Part shown: piece after piece, positions 41,053 through 52,348 of the stretch
How positions within the stretch are numbered: position 1 is the first letter of the stretch
How the letters are laid out: every line of letters starts with the position of its first letter
From: Xenophilus azovorans DSM 13620
GTDB taxonomy: Bacteria > Pseudomonadota > Gammaproteobacteria > Burkholderiales > Burkholderiaceae_C
Direction of reading: 5' to 3'
Assembly: GCF_000745855.1 (NCBI RefSeq)
Contig: NZ_KN050767.1
Span: forward strand, 141,159 to 205,158
Length of the DNA: 64,000 nucleotides
Program-made: the position numbers and the translations under genes
Notes under the pieces: generated by a model
Seen by the model: the letters and a program-made list of their open reading frames with translations, nothing else
Databases searched by the model: none
What the model was told of the DNA's origin: nothing

Positions 41053-41441
41053 GCCAACACGCCCATCTGGGAGGGCCGGTCGTGGGCGCAGTAGTCGAAG
41101 AAGTCGTCCAGCTCATTGGACTTGTCGAACACCGCGTCGGCGCCCAGCTCCAGGCAGCGGGCGCGGATGTCGGGCGTGGCGTAGTTGGTGAGCACCACCA
41201 CGCGCTGGTGCGGCTGCCGCCGGGCGCAGGCGCCCAGCACACCCAGGCCGGAGCCTTCGCGCAGGAACAGGTCGACCACCGCCAGGTGCCAGGTGTCGGC
41301 ATGCGCGCGCAGCCAGGCGGTGGCCTCGGACTCGGTCTCGGCCACGCCGACCACCGGCGCGTCGGCCAGGTCGGCCAGCGTGGGGATCAGGTTGTCCCGG
41401 ATGGTGGGGTTGTCTTCGACGAGAAAGGTCAGCAGGGGCAT
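41049..41441 (-). CDS. Stand-alone response-regulator receiver domain
   Basis: A 130-residue CheY-like domain with no output domain. Acidic pair in LVEDNPT near residue 9, phospho-acceptor Asp in AVVDLFLREGSG near residue 57, Thr/Ser switch in VVVLTNYA, Lys in VFDKSNELDDFF. No histidine kinase is adjacent. The four-base overlap with the mpg gene couples an unexpected pair, a signalling domain and a DNA-repair enzyme. Confidence 0.85.
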   Translation of the reverse strand: MPLLTFLVEDNPTIRDNLIPTLADLADAPVVGVAETESEATAWLRAHADTWHLAVVDLFLREGSGLGVLGACARRQPHQRVVVLTNYATPDIRARCLELGADAVFDKSNELDDFFDYCAHDRPSQMGVLA

Positions 41442-41555
41442 GCGCGCGGCGCAGTGTAGGGCCGCGGCCGCGCACGGTGAAAGGCGTGCAGACCCGCATG
41501 CGCAGACCCTTCCGGCCCGCCGGCCGGCGGCGGCGGCGCGCCGCCGGAGCGAGGG

Positions 41556-42080
41556 TCAGAAGGGGATGTCGTCGTCCATGTCGTCGAAGCCCGTGGAGGA
41601 CCTCGACGGCGCGGGCGCCGGCGGGCGCGGGGCGGGCGCGGAGCGCGGTGCCGGGGCGGAGCGGGCGTAGCCGCCGCCACCACCGCCGCCGTAGCTGCCG
41701 CCGCCACCGAAGCCGTCGTCGCCGCCCGAGGGGCCGCCCTGGCCCTGGCGGCTGCCCAGCATCTGCATCTGGTCGACGCGGATCTCGGTGACCGACTTCT
41801 CGATGCCGTCCTTGTCGTTGTACTTGCGGCTGCGGATCTGGCCCTCGACGTAGACCTGCGAGCCCTTGCGCAGGTACTGCGCGGCGATCTCGGCCAGGCG
41901 GCCGTTGAACACCAGGCGGTGCCACTCGGTGGCCTCGCGCTTCTCGCCGCTTTGCTTGTCCTTCCAGGTGTCGGTGGTGGCCAGCGTCACGTTGGTCACC
42001 TGGTCGCCGCTGGGGAAGGTGCGTGTCTCGGGGTCGCGCCCCAGGTTGCCGACGAGGATGACTTTGTTGACCGATGCCAT
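41556..42080 (-). CDS. ssb: Single-stranded DNA-binding protein
   Basis: A 174-residue SSB. The OB fold starts [20 protein letters not shown], includes [28 protein letters not shown], and the acidic tip DMDDDIPF binds partner proteins. A Gly/Ala/Pro-rich linker (residues about 112-160) joins them. Length and order are normal for the family. It is divergent from the ClC gene with a 98-bp gap. Confidence 0.96.
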   Translation of the reverse strand: MASVNKVILVGNLGRDPETRTFPSGDQVTNVTLATTDTWKDKQSGEKREATEWHRLVFNGRLAEIAAQYLRKGSQVYVEGQIRSRKYNDKDGIEKSVTEIRVDQMQMLGSRQGQGGPSGGDDGFGGGGSYGGGGGGGYARSAPAPRSAPAPRPPAPAPSRSSTGFDDMDDDIPF

Positions 42081-42178
42081 GGCACTGCCCCTGATGATCT
42101 GAAGGAAGAGGAAGGAATGAAGAGTCGGGCATTGTGCCCGATGCCGGCCGCCCGGCCCGGCACAATGCCGCCGCAGCG

Positions 42179-43552
42179 ATGCCTCATTCGAACCACGAGC
42201 CCGACGTCCTCGAGAACCTGCGCAGCGAGCTGTCGAACTGGCGCCCGTGGATCGACCGTGCCATCGTGCTGGGCTACGCGGTGCTGGCGGGCCTGGCCGT
42301 GGTCGGCTTCACGCTGGCGTCGGACTGGGCCTTCGGCCTGTTCGAGCGCATCCACCGGGGCCACCCCTGGCTGGTGCTGCTGTGGACGCCGGCATGCACC
42401 GCCGGCATCGTCTGGGCGACGCGCCGCTGGTTCCCGGGCGCGGCGGGCTCCGGCATCCCGCAGGTCAAGGCGACGCTGCACCCGGCCCTGCCGCCCGAGC
42501 GGCGCGGGCGCTTCGTCTCGCTGCGCCTCACGCTGGCCAAGATCGGGCTGGGCGCGGCAGGCTTCGCCGCGGGCCTGTCCATCGGCCGCGAGGGGCCCTC
42601 GGTGCAGGTGGCGGCCGGCGTGATGCAGCACGCCCGGCGCTGGCTCTCGCCGGGCTCGACCATCGACATGCGCGCCCTGCTGGTGGCCGGCGGCGCGGCC
42701 GGCATCGCGGCGGCCTTCAACGCGCCGCTGGCCGGCGTCGTGTTCGCCATCGAAGAATTGACTGGGCGGCTGGAGGCGCGCGCCAGCGGGGTGGTCATCA
42801 CGGCCATCGTGCTGGCCGGCCTGATGGCGGTGTCGGTGTACGGCAACCTCAGCTACTTCGGCGTGATCCGCGTGCCGCCGCTGGGCTGGAACCTGGCCGG
42901 CCCCGGCCTGCTGGTGGCGCTGGCGGCGGGCGCGGCCGGCGGCGTGTTCTCGCGGCTGATGGCGGCCTCGCTGACCAACGCGCCGCAGCGCCTGAACGCC
43001 CTGCGCGCGCGCTGGCCGATCCGCTTCGCGGCGGCGGGCGGGCTGCTGATCGCGGTGATGGGCCTGGTCAGCGGCGGGGTGACCTTCGGCGCCGGCTCCG
43101 AGGCGGTCAAGCACATGCTCGCCGGGCAGGAGGGGCTGACGCCGCTGTACACGCTGCTCAAGTTCATCGCCACCTGGGTCACGGCCTGGGTGGGCGCGCC
43201 GGGCGGCATCTTCGCGCCCTCGCTGTCCATCGGCGCGGGCATCGGCGACGCGGTGGCCGGCCTGGCCGACCCGCACCTGGCGCCGGCGCTCATCGCCATG
43301 GGCATGGCGGCCTTCCTGGCGGCGGTGACGCAGGCGCCGCTGACGGCCTTCATCATCGTGATGGAGATGGTGGACGGCCACTCGATGGTGCTGAGCCTGA
43401 TGGCCAGCGCCATGCTGGCCAGCCTGGTCTCGCGCATGATCGGCCGGCCGCTGTACGAGGTGCTGGCCGCGCACATGGTGGCCGGCGCGATCGCCGGGCC
43501 GGCGCAACCCCCGCCGCCATCGCCACCGCCACCGGAGGACGGGATGCGCTGA
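42179..43552 (+). CDS. ClC-family chloride channel/transporter
   Basis: A 457-residue membrane protein with the three ClC selectivity motifs GSGIPQVK (residue about 97), GREGPSVQ with the gating Glu (about 138) and [11 protein letters not shown] (about 342). It moves Cl- (or F-, NO3-) across the inner membrane. Tyr of the GxFxP region context and a Pro-rich hydrophilic tail are seen; no CBS domains. ATG 42179 begins the homology. Confidence 0.92.
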   Translation: MPHSNHEPDVLENLRSELSNWRPWIDRAIVLGYAVLAGLAVVGFTLASDWAFGLFERIHRGHPWLVLLWTPACTAGIVWATRRWFPGAAGSGIPQVKATLHPALPPERRGRFVSLRLTLAKIGLGAAGFAAGLSIGREGPSVQVAAGVMQHARRWLSPGSTIDMRALLVAGGAAGIAAAFNAPLAGVVFAIEELTGRLEARASGVVITAIVLAGLMAVSVYGNLSYFGVIRVPPLGWNLAGPGLLVALAAGAAGGVFSRLMAASLTNAPQRLNALRARWPIRFAAAGGLLIAVMGLVSGGVTFGAGSEAVKHMLAGQEGLTPLYTLLKFIATWVTAWVGAPGGIFAPSLSIGAGIGDAVAGLADPHLAPALIAMGMAAFLAAVTQAPLTAFIIVMEMVDGHSMVLSLMASAMLASLVSRMIGRPLYEVLAAHMVAGAIAGPAQPPPPSPPPPEDGMR

Positions 43553-43607
43553 CCCGCCCGGCGGTCTATCATGTCCGGTTCCCCGCAACGACCGCCGGCC
43601 TCTCTTC

Positions 43608-46600
43608 GTGAACGCCCCCCAAGACAGTGCCTACCTCGGCAGCGTGCTGGCGCAGCAGCGCATCAGCATCCGCGGCGCGCGCACGCACAACCTGAAGAAC
43701 GTCGACCTGGACATCCCGCGCAACAGGCTGGTGGTGATCACCGGCCTGTCGGGCTCGGGCAAGTCCAGCCTGGCCTTCGACACGCTGTATGCGGAAGGCC
43801 AGCGGCGCTATGTCGAAAGCCTCTCGGCCTATGCGCGGCAGTTCCTGCAGTTGATGGACAAGCCCGACGTGGACCTGATCGAGGGCCTGTCGCCGGCCAT
43901 CAGCATCGAGCAGAAGGCCACCAGCCACAACCCGCGCTCCACCGTCGGCACCGTCACCGAGATCCACGACTACCTGCGCCTGCTGTACGCCCGCGCCGGC
44001 ACGCCCTACTGCCCCGACCACGAACTGCCGCTGCAGGCGCAGACCGTCTCGCAGATGGTGGATGCGGTGCTGGCGCTGCCCGAGCCGCGCCGGGCCGCCC
44101 CAAGCGGCGAGAGCCCCCTCGGGGGGCAGCGAGGACACGACAGTGCCGAGCGTGGGGGCGAACCGTACCAACCGCGTTTGATGATCCTGGCCCCGGTGGC
44201 GCGCGACAAGAAGGGCGAGTTCGTCGAGCTGTTCGCCGAGATGCAGGCCGCCGGCTACGTGCGCTTCCGCGTCGACGGGCAGACCTACGAGTACAACGAC
44301 CTGCCCAAGCTGAAGAAGACCGAGAAGCACGACATCGACGTGGTGGTGGACCGCCTGCGCGCCCGGCCCGACATGCAGCAGCGCCTGGCCGAGAGCTTCG
44401 AGGCGGCGCTGCGGCTGGCCGACGGGCGGGCCATCGCGCTGGAGATGGGCGAAGGCGCCGAGGACAAGGAACACCTCTTCAACGCCAAGTTCGCCTGCCC
44501 CCTGTGCCACTACTCGCTGGCCGAGCTGGAGCCGCGCCTGTTCTCCTTCAACTCGCCGGTGGGCGCCTGCCCGACCTGCGACGGCATCGGCAACCGCGAG
44601 TTCTTCGACCCGGCGCGGGTGGTGGCCTTCCCCTCGCTCTCGCTGGCCAGCGGCGCGATCAAGGGCTGGGACCGGCGCAACGGCTACTACTTCAGCATGC
44701 TGGAGAGCGTCGCGAAGCACTACCGCTTCGACCTCGACACGCCCTTCGAGAACCTGCCCGCCTCGGTGCAGCAGGTGGTGCTGCACGGCTCGGCCGGCGA
44801 GGAGATCAAGTTCAGCTACACGCTGGAAAGCGGCGCCTCGGCCGGCCGCAAGCTGACGAAGAAGCATCCCTTCGAGGGCATCATCCCCAACATGGAGCGG
44901 CGCTACCGCGAGACCGACTCGGTGATGGTGCGCGAGGACCTGGCGCGCTTCCGCAACCTGCAGCCCTGCCCCGACTGCGGCGGCTCGCGGCTGCGGCGCG
45001 AGGCGCGGCACGTCTACCTGGTGGACGAAACGCGGGAGGGCGAAGCCGCGAGGATGCCCATCTACACGCTCAGCCACCTCACGCTCAAGGACAGCCTGGC
45101 CTACTTCGAGGCGCTGCGCCTGAAAGGCGCCAAGGCCGAGATCGCCGACAAGGTGGTGCGCGAGATCGGCCTGCGCCTGAGCTTCCTGAACGACGTGGGC
45201 CTGAACTACCTGAGCCTGGACCGCAGCGCCGAGACGCTTTCGGGCGGCGAGGCGCAGCGCATCCGGCTGGCCTCGCAGATCGGCTCGGGCCTGACCGGCG
45301 TGATGTACGTGCTCGACGAACCCAGCATCGGCCTGCACCAGCGCGACAACGACCGCCTGATCGGCACGCTGAAGCACCTGCGCGACATCGGCAACAGCGT
45401 GATCGTGGTCGAGCACGACGAGGACATGATCCGCGCCGCCGACCACGTGATCGACATGGGCCCCGGCGCCGGCATCCACGGCGGCCGGGTGATGGCGCAG
45501 GGCACCTACGACGAGGTGGCGGCCAGCCCCGATTCGCTGACCGGCCAGTACCTCAGCGGCGCGCGCCGCATCGAGGTGCCGGCGCGCCGCACGCCCTGGC
45601 TGCCGGTGCTGCGCAAGGACGAGCCCGAGAAGAAGAAGGCCTCGAAGTTCCCGCCCAGCCCGGCGGCCGAGCGCCGCGCCGAGCGCGAGGCGCGGCACCT
45701 GGCGACGCAGGGCGCGCTGCAGGAGATCCGCGTCGTCGGCGCCACCGGCAACAGCCTGAAGAACGTGAGCGTCGGCTTCCCGGTGGGCCTGTTCACCTGC
45801 GTGACGGGCGTGTCGGGCTCGGGCAAGTCCACGCTGGTCAACGACACACTCTACGCCGCCGTGGCGCGCACCATCTACCGCGCCCACGAGGAGCCGGCGC
45901 CGCACGAGGCGGTGGAGGGCATCGAGTACTTCGACAAGGTCATCAGCGTCGACCAGAGCCCGATCGGCCGCACGCCGCGCAGCAACCCGGCCACCTACAC
46001 GGGCCTGTTCACGCCGATCCGCGAGCTGATGGCCGAGACCAACACCGCCAGGGAGCGCGGCTACGGCCCCGGGCGCTTCAGCTTCAACGTGGCCGGCGGG
46101 CGCTGCGAGGCCTGCCAGGGCGACGGCGTGGTGAAGGTGGAGATGCACTTCCTGCCCGACGTGTACGTGCCCTGCGAGGTGTGCAAGGGCCAGCGCTACA
46201 ACCGCGAGACGCTGGAGGTGCAGTACAAGGGCCGCAACATCGCGCAGATCCTCGACATGACGGTGGAGGACGCGCACGAGTTCCTCAAGGCCGTGCCGAC
46301 CATCGAGCGCAAGCTGCGCACGCTGCTGGACGTGGGCCTGTCGTACATCAAGCTGGGCCAGAGCGCGACCACGCTCTCGGGCGGCGAGGCGCAGCGCGTG
46401 AAGCTGGCGCTGGAGCTGAGCAAGCGCGACACCGGCCGCACGCTCTACATCCTGGACGAGCCCACCACCGGCCTGCACTTCGCCGACATCGAGCTGCTGC
46501 TGAAGGTGCTGCACCAGCTGCGCGACGCCGGCAACACCATCGTCGTGATCGAGCACAACCTGGACGTCATCAAGACCGCCGACTGGGTGATCGACATGGG

Positions 46601-46718
46601 CCCCGAGGGCGGCGCCGGCGGCGGCCAGGTGGTGGTGGCCGGCACGCCGGAGACGGTGGCCGCCTGCGAAGCGAGCCACACCGGGCGCTACCTCAAGCGC
46701 ATCCTGCCGGCGGGCTGA
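43608..46718 (+). CDS. uvrA: Excinuclease ABC subunit A, with in-frame repeat insertion
   Basis: A 1036-residue damage-recognition ATPase, longer than the usual 940 or so. Walker [17 protein letters not shown] and [16 protein letters not shown], signatures [11 protein letters not shown] and [11 protein letters not shown], Walker [11 protein letters not shown] and [10 protein letters not shown], and zinc sites CPLC..CPTC and CEAC..CEVC are all present. The start is GTG 43608. About 25 residues near 161-185 are encoded by a dispersed repeat inserted in frame, and a Lys/Glu-rich stretch near 665-700 is another extra piece. It lies directly upstream of ureD. Confidence 0.95.
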   Translation: MNAPQDSAYLGSVLAQQRISIRGARTHNLKNVDLDIPRNRLVVITGLSGSGKSSLAFDTLYAEGQRRYVESLSAYARQFLQLMDKPDVDLIEGLSPAISIEQKATSHNPRSTVGTVTEIHDYLRLLYARAGTPYCPDHELPLQAQTVSQMVDAVLALPEPRRAAPSGESPLGGQRGHDSAERGGEPYQPRLMILAPVARDKKGEFVELFAEMQAAGYVRFRVDGQTYEYNDLPKLKKTEKHDIDVVVDRLRARPDMQQRLAESFEAALRLADGRAIALEMGEGAEDKEHLFNAKFACPLCHYSLAELEPRLFSFNSPVGACPTCDGIGNREFFDPARVVAFPSLSLASGAIKGWDRRNGYYFSMLESVAKHYRFDLDTPFENLPASVQQVVLHGSAGEEIKFSYTLESGASAGRKLTKKHPFEGIIPNMERRYRETDSVMVREDLARFRNLQPCPDCGGSRLRREARHVYLVDETREGEAARMPIYTLSHLTLKDSLAYFEALRLKGAKAEIADKVVREIGLRLSFLNDVGLNYLSLDRSAETLSGGEAQRIRLASQIGSGLTGVMYVLDEPSIGLHQRDNDRLIGTLKHLRDIGNSVIVVEHDEDMIRAADHVIDMGPGAGIHGGRVMAQGTYDEVAASPDSLTGQYLSGARRIEVPARRTPWLPVLRKDEPEKKKASKFPPSPAAERRAEREARHLATQGALQEIRVVGATGNSLKNVSVGFPVGLFTCVTGVSGSGKSTLVNDTLYAAVARTIYRAHEEPAPHEAVEGIEYFDKVISVDQSPIGRTPRSNPATYTGLFTPIRELMAETNTARERGYGPGRFSFNVAGGRCEACQGDGVVKVEMHFLPDVYVPCEVCKGQRYNRETLEVQYKGRNIAQILDMTVEDAHEFLKAVPTIERKLRTLLDVGLSYIKLGQSATTLSGGEAQRVKLALELSKRDTGRTLYILDEPTTGLHFADIELLLKVLHQLRDAGNTIVVIEHNLDVIKTADWVIDMGPEGGAGGGQVVVAGTPETVAACEASHTGRYLKRILPAG
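44090..44160 (+). repeat. Dispersed repeat inserted in frame in uvrA
   Basis: CGGGCCGCCCCAAGCGGCGA, then GAGCCCCCTCGGGGGGC (a stem), then AGCGAGGACACGACAGTGCCG and AGCGTGGGGGC. This has the look of an extragenic element (C5/G6 hairpin) rather than coding sequence, yet it is translated in frame ([10 protein letters not shown] region) between two conserved UvrA segments. Confidence 0.6.
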
Positions 46719-46735
46719 ACCGCCGCATCGCCCCC

Positions 46736-47566
46736 ATGCCCTGGCACGCCTCGCTGGCACTGGACTATCGGCGGGAGGGCCCGCGCACGGTGGCGCACTT
46801 CCGCCACCAGGGGCCGCTGCGGCTGCTGCGCAGCCTCTACCCGGAAGGCGACGCCATCTGCCACAACGTGCTGGTGCATCCGCCGGGCGGCCTGGTGGGC
46901 GGCGACACGCTGGACATCCGCGTGCAGGCCGGCCCCGGCGCGCGCGGGCTGATCACCACGCCGGGCGCCACGCGCTTCTACCGCTGCGAGGCCGAGCCGG
47001 CGCGCCAGCGCACCGAGCTGGCGCTGGAGGCCGGCGCGCGCCTCGAATGGCTGCCGCAGGAGGCGCTGTGCTACCCCGGCTGCGACGCCGAGAACGCGCT
47101 GCGGCTGACGCTGGCCGAGGGCGCGGAGCTGATCGGCTGGGACGTCGCCGCGCTCGGCCTGCCCGCCGCCGGCCAGCCCTTCACCCGCGGGCAGCTGCGC
47201 CAGCACCTGGAGTGGCCCGGCCGCTGGCTGGAGCGCGGGCACATCGACGCGGGCGATGCGCGCCTGATGGACGGCCCGCTCGGCCTGGCCGGGCAGCGCT
47301 GCCTGGGCACGCTGTTCTGGCTGTGCGGCACGCCGCCGGCGCGCGCGCTGCGGGAGCAGGCGCTGGCGCTGGCGCGCGAGCGCATCGAGGCCAGCCCGCT
47401 GCGGCACAGCGCGGGCGCCACCGCCCTGCAGCCCGGCGTGGTGGTGGTGCGCGTGCTCGCGCCGCTGACCGAGCCGGCGATGCTGCTGCTGCGCGAAGTG
47501 CGCGCGGCCTGGCGCGCGGCGCTGTGGCAGCAGGACGGGCCGCCGCCGCGCATCTGGTCGACCTGA
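46736..47566 (+). CDS. ureD: Urease accessory protein UreD
   Basis: A 276-residue nickel-insertion chaperone component that forms the UreD-F-G complex on apo-urease. Family segments: HPPGGLVGGDTLDI near residue 50, TTPGATRFYRCE, LEWLPQEALCYPGCDA, and GWDVAALGLPAAGQPFTRG. ATG 46736 lies 17 bp after the uvrA stop, so it may be read from the uvrA promoter. It is about 11 kb from ureA, cut off by the inverted urt/kinase block. Confidence 0.95.
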   Translation: MPWHASLALDYRREGPRTVAHFRHQGPLRLLRSLYPEGDAICHNVLVHPPGGLVGGDTLDIRVQAGPGARGLITTPGATRFYRCEAEPARQRTELALEAGARLEWLPQEALCYPGCDAENALRLTLAEGAELIGWDVAALGLPAAGQPFTRGQLRQHLEWPGRWLERGHIDAGDARLMDGPLGLAGQRCLGTLFWLCGTPPARALREQALALARERIEASPLRHSAGATALQPGVVVVRVLAPLTEPAMLLLREVRAAWRAALWQQDGPPPRIWST

Positions 47567-47601
47567 AGCCGATCAACTCGAAGCGCGCTCAACCATGACA
47601 T

Positions 47602-47685
47602 CCGTTCACGCTGAGCTTGGCCTGTCCTGAGCTTGACGAAGGATCGAAGCGCCGCGCGAGGCTTCGACAAGCTCAGCCCGAACGG
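47602..47685. repeat. PEPVEG-type long inverted repeat, copy M
   Basis: Fills the 146-bp gap between the convergent ureD and urtE genes. Outer arms CCGTTC and GAACGG, inner GCTGAGCTTG and CAAGCTCAGC arms, with TTGACGAAGGATCGAAGC in between. Probably a shared transcript-end hairpin. Confidence 0.8.
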
Positions 47686-47712
47686 TTCTTGTCGATTGAA
47701 CGCATATCCGTA

Positions 47713-48405
47713 TCAGATGGCGACCAGCTGGCGAACGCCGCGCGCCTCCATGTCCTTGCCCTCGCCGCGGGCGATGACCTCGCCGCGTTCCATCACGAGG
47801 TAGTGGTCGGCCAGTTCCTGCGCGAAGTCGTAGTACTGCTCGCACAGCACGATCGCCATGTCGCCGCGCCCCGCCAGCATGCGGATCACGCGGCCGATGT
47901 CCTTGATGATGCTGGGCTGGATGCCCTCGGTGGGCTCGTCCAGGATCAGCAGCTTCGGGCCCGGCGCCAGCGCGCGCGCGATGGCGAGCTGCTGCTGCTG
48001 CCCGCCCGAGAGGTCGCCGCCGCGCCGGTGCAGCATCTGTTTGAGCACCGGGAACAGCTCGAACAGCGCCGGCGGGATCGGCGTGGAGGCGCTGCGGTAG
48101 GCCAGGCCCATGCGCAGGTTCTCCTCGACGGTGAGCCGCGCGAAGATCTCGCGCCCCTGCGGCACGAAGCCCATGCCGGCGCGGGCGCGCTCGTAGGGCG
48201 TCTTCCCGTGCACCGGCCGGCCGTCGAATTCGATGCTGCCGCTCTTGATGGGCACCAGGCCCATCAGCGACTTCAGCAGCGTCGTCTTGCCCACGCCGTT
48301 GCGCCCCAGCAGCACCGTGACCTCGCCCGGCCGCGCCTCGAAGCTCACGTCCCGCAGGATGTGCGAGCCGCCGTAGTACTGGTGGATGTTCCTGACGGTC
48401 AGCAT
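47713..48405 (-). CDS. urtE: Urea ABC transporter ATP-binding protein UrtE
   Basis: A 230-residue ATPase: Walker A GRNGVGKTT near residue 38, signature LSGGQQQQL, Walker B LLILDEPTEGIQPS, H-loop CEQYYDFA. The IQPSI and EQYYDFAQ wording is typical of UrtE. It is the last gene of the urtABCDE operon, with a structured repeat separating it from urtD. Start ATG at 48405. Confidence 0.94.
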   Translation of the reverse strand: MLTVRNIHQYYGGSHILRDVSFEARPGEVTVLLGRNGVGKTTLLKSLMGLVPIKSGSIEFDGRPVHGKTPYERARAGMGFVPQGREIFARLTVEENLRMGLAYRSASTPIPPALFELFPVLKQMLHRRGGDLSGGQQQQLAIARALAPGPKLLILDEPTEGIQPSIIKDIGRVIRMLAGRGDMAIVLCEQYYDFAQELADHYLVMERGEVIARGEGKDMEARGVRQLVAI

Positions 48406-48460
48406 GTCGAAGATCCGTGACGTCCCAAGCCGCCGGCAGCGCACGCCCCACAGGGGCACC

Positions 48461-48576
48461 GAAGGCCGCGGAGCAGGCCATGCGCGGACATCCGCGGGAC
48501 TGGCTTCGCCAGACCGCAGGATGTGCCCCCTGAAAGGGGGTTGGCGAAGCGGAACGAAGTCCGCGAAGACTGGGGG

Positions 48577-48579
<3 letters not shown>
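48461..48579 (-). repeat. Stop-codon-anchored structured element, copy E
   Basis: On the minus strand it begins with the TAA of urtD followed by CCCCCAGTCTTCGCGGA. First hairpin GCGGA/TCCGC, C5/G5 stem, third hairpin ACATCC/GGATGT with CTGGC/GCCAG, terminal GGCCTGCTCCGCGGCC. It lies between urtD and urtE inside the operon. Confidence 0.85.
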
Positions 48580-49448
<869 letters not shown>

Positions 49449-49452
<4 letters not shown>

Positions 49453-50600
49453 GCCTTGGCCCCTCCTTGCGCTTCGGCGGCGGCGTCGGGCGCCTGCCTC
49501 TTCGCGCCGCGCCGCAGGCGCCGCACCAGGCCGACGATGCCGTCGGGCAGGAACAGCGTCACCGCGATGAACAGCGCACCCAGGAAGTACAGCCAGTACT
49601 CCGGCGCCACCACCGTCAGCCAGCTCTTGGCGCCGTTGACCAGGAAGGCGCCGACGATCGGGCCGACCAGCGTGGCGCGGCCGCCCACCGCCGTCCAGAT
49701 CGCGATCTCGATGGAGGCGGCGGTGCTCATCTCGCCCGGGTTGATGATGCCCACCTGCGGCACGTACAGCGCGCCGGCCACGCCGCACATCATGGCCGAG
49801 ATGACCCAGATGGCGAGCTTGTAGGGCAGCGGGTCATAGCCGCAGAACATGGTGCGCGACTCGGCGTCGCGGATGGCTTGCAGCACCCGGCCGAACTTGC
49901 TGCCCACGAGCCACTTCGCGAAGAGGAAGAAGCCCAGCAGCACCAGGCCGGTGAGCGCGAACAGCAGCATGCGCGCCTCGCGCGTGGCGATGGGCTGGCC
50001 CAGGATGCGCTTGAAGTCGGTAAAACCGTTGTTGCCGCCGAAGCCCGTCTCGTTGCGGAAGAACAGCAGCATCGCCGCGAAGGTCAGCGCCTGCGTGATG
50101 ATCGAGAAGTACACGCCCTTGATGCGCGAGCGGAAGGCGAAGTACCCGAACACCAGCGCCAGCAGGCCGGGCACCGCCGCCACCATCAGCATCTGGAACA
50201 CGAAGGAGTCGCTGAAGGTCCAGTGCCAGGGCAACTGCTTCCAGTCGAGGAAGACCATGAAGTCCGGCAGGTCGCTCTGGTAGTTGCCGTCGCGGCCGAT
50301 CTGGCGCATGAGGTACATGCCCATCATGTAGCCGCCCAGCGCGAAGAACAGGCCGTGGCCCAGCGAGAGGATGCCGGTGTAGCCCCAGATCAGGTCCATC
50401 GCCAGCGCGCAGATGGCGTAGCACATGATCTTGCCCAGCAGCGCCACCGTGTAGTCGCTCATGTGAAACGGGCTGCCAGCGGGCACTGCGAGGTTGAGCA
50501 CCGGCGCGAGCGCACACACCGCGATGAGGGCGATGAAGAAGGCAGTCCAGCCCTTGCCCGTCAGCAGCGGCGCCCTGGAAGGAAGGGAGATCGCGCTCAT
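49449..50600 (-). CDS. urtC: Urea ABC transporter permease UrtC
   Basis: A 383-residue LivM-type permease with about 10 membrane segments: DLIWGYTGILSLGHGLFFALGGY near residue 70, NGFTDFKRILG, and RDAESRTMFCGY with the cytoplasmic coupling loop. It forms the membrane channel with UrtB. Translationally coupled to urtD by an ATGA overlap. Confidence 0.95.
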
Positions 50601-50636
50601 GGCAGCACGGGCAGCATGGGCAGAAACACTCGGCCA

Positions 50637-50730
50637 GGAACACCGCGGAACCGGCTTTGCCGGGCCGCTGGTGTTGCCCCCTTGAGGGGGGATTCGAGCA
50701 CACGAAGTGAGCGAGAAACGGGGGTGGTCA
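50637..50730 (-). repeat. Stop-codon-anchored structured element, copy G
   Basis: Begins on the minus strand with the TGA of urtB (50730-50728), then CCACCCCCG, a divergent first segment, a C6/G5 stem CCCCCCTCAAGGGGG, and a third hairpin AACACC/GGTGTT with CCGGC/GCCGG. It lacks the terminal GGCC-loop-GGCC hairpin of the others. Lies between urtB and urtC. Confidence 0.8.
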
Positions 50731-52314
50731 TGCTTCTCGGCCCTTGATCGCGAAGATGCCCTGCGGCCGCTTCTGGATGAACACGATGATGAACACGAGC
50801 ACGGCGATCTTGGCCAGCACCGCGCCGGCCCACCCTTCGATGAACTTGTTGAGGATGCCCAGCCCCAGCGCGGCGTACACGGTGCCGGCGAGCTGGCCGA
50901 CGCCGCCCAGCACCACCACCATGAAGCTGTCGACGATGTAGCCCTGCCCCAGGTCGGGCCCGACGTTGCCGATCTGGCTGAGCGCGCAGCCGGCCAGCCC
51001 GGCGATGCCCGAGCCGAGCGCGAAGGCGTAGGTGTCGATGCGCGCGGTGTTCACGCCCATGCAGGAGGCGATGGGCCGGTTCTGCGTGACGCCGCGCACG
51101 AACAGGCCCAGCCGCGTGCGGCCGATCAGCCAGCCCATCGCCAGCAGCACCAGCGCGGCGAAGACGATGATGCCGATGCGGTTCCAGGGCAGCGTGAGGT
51201 TGTTCATGAGCTGCACGCCGCCGCTCATCCACGAGGGGTTCTCCACGCCCACGTTCTGCGCGCCGAAGAGCGAGCGCACCCCCTGCTGCAGCATCAGGCT
51301 GATGCCCCAGGTGGCCAGCAGCGTCTCCAGCGGGCGGCCGTAGAGGAAGCGGATCACGCCGCGCTCCAGCACCGCGCCCACCAGCGCCGAGGCGAGGAAG
51401 GAGGCAGGGATCGCCGCCACCAGGTACCAGCCGAACAGCGACTCGGGCAGGAAGCGCTGGAACAGCCCCTGCATCACATAGGTAGCGTAGGCGCCGATCA
51501 TGATCAGCTCGCCGTGCGCCATGTTGATCACGCCCATCAGCCCGTAGGTGATGGCCAGGCCCAGCGCGGCCAGCAGCAGCACCGAGCCGAGGCTGACGCC
51601 GCTGAAGATGGCGGCCAGGCGCTCGCCCCACACGAGCGAGGCGTCGATGGCGGCGATGGCCGACTTCAGCGCGGCCTGCACCTGCGCATCGGTCTCGGAC
51701 GCGAGGCGCTCGTTGAGCAGCAGCTTGGTGTCCGGGCTCCTGCTGTCGGCCAGCAGCTTCGCGGCCTCCAGGCGGCGCGCCTGGTCTTCGCTGCCGATCA
51801 GGGCCGCGGCGCGGGCCATCTCCAGCCGCGCCTTCACGGCGCTGCTGCGCTCGGCGGCCAGCGCCTTCTCGATCAGCGGCAGGCGCGAGGCGTCGGGGTC
51901 CTTGAACAGCGCCCCGGCCGCCTGCGCCCGCGCCTGCTCGTCGGGGCTGGCCAGCCGCAGCGCGGCCAGGGCCGCGTCGAGCGCGCCGCGCATGTAGTTG
52001 TTGTTGACCACGTCCTCGGCGTCGTCGGGCACCGCCACCTCGGCGCCGCTCACCGGGTCGTAGCCCTTGTCGCCGCGGATGACGAAGACCTGCCCGCCCG
52101 CCACCTTCACCGCGTCGTCGGCCAGGGCCTGGATGAAGGCGGCGGTCTTCTCGTCGGCGTCGAGCACCGCCTGGTTGAGCGCCGCCACGCGCTCCTCGCT
52201 GTCGCCGTCGGCGATGGCGCGCGCCTGCCCGGCGGTGAGGGCCTGGGCCTGCATGGCCCCACCCAGCCACAGGGCGAGCAGCAGATACAGGAAGGAGCGA
52301 AAAGACAGCTTCAC
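50728..52314 (-). CDS. urtB: Urea ABC transporter permease UrtB
   Basis: A 528-residue protein: signal-like N-terminus, a periplasmic helical region (residues about 25-230; ADGDSEERVAALNQAVLDAD and related repeats, and DKGYDPVSGAE), then a LivH-type permease (GLAITYGLMGVINMAHGELIM near residue 255, YIVDSFMVVVLGGVGQLAGT). The long N-terminal region is normal for UrtB. It forms the channel with UrtC. Confidence 0.95.
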   Translation of the reverse strand: MKLSFRSFLYLLLALWLGGAMQAQALTAGQARAIADGDSEERVAALNQAVLDADEKTAAFIQALADDAVKVAGGQVFVIRGDKGYDPVSGAEVAVPDDAEDVVNNNYMRGALDAALAALRLASPDEQARAQAAGALFKDPDASRLPLIEKALAAERSSAVKARLEMARAAALIGSEDQARRLEAAKLLADSRSPDTKLLLNERLASETDAQVQAALKSAIAAIDASLVWGERLAAIFSGVSLGSVLLLAALGLAITYGLMGVINMAHGELIMIGAYATYVMQGLFQRFLPESLFGWYLVAAIPASFLASALVGAVLERGVIRFLYGRPLETLLATWGISLMLQQGVRSLFGAQNVGVENPSWMSGGVQLMNNLTLPWNRIGIIVFAALVLLAMGWLIGRTRLGLFVRGVTQNRPIASCMGVNTARIDTYAFALGSGIAGLAGCALSQIGNVGPDLGQGYIVDSFMVVVLGGVGQLAGTVYAALGLGILNKFIEGWAGAVLAKIAVLVFIIVFIQKRPQGIFAIKGREA

Positions 52315-52348
52315 GACGTGGAGTGCAACAGGACGAACGACCCCATCA

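Noticed and set aside
43569..47566. Very long open frames antisense or out of frame to uvrA and ureD (over 1000 codons)
   Set aside because: They are shadows produced by the high GC content and strong codon bias of uvrA; their translations are His/Ala/Arg-rich with no domains. The one real gene in the plus-strand frame is ureD at its end.
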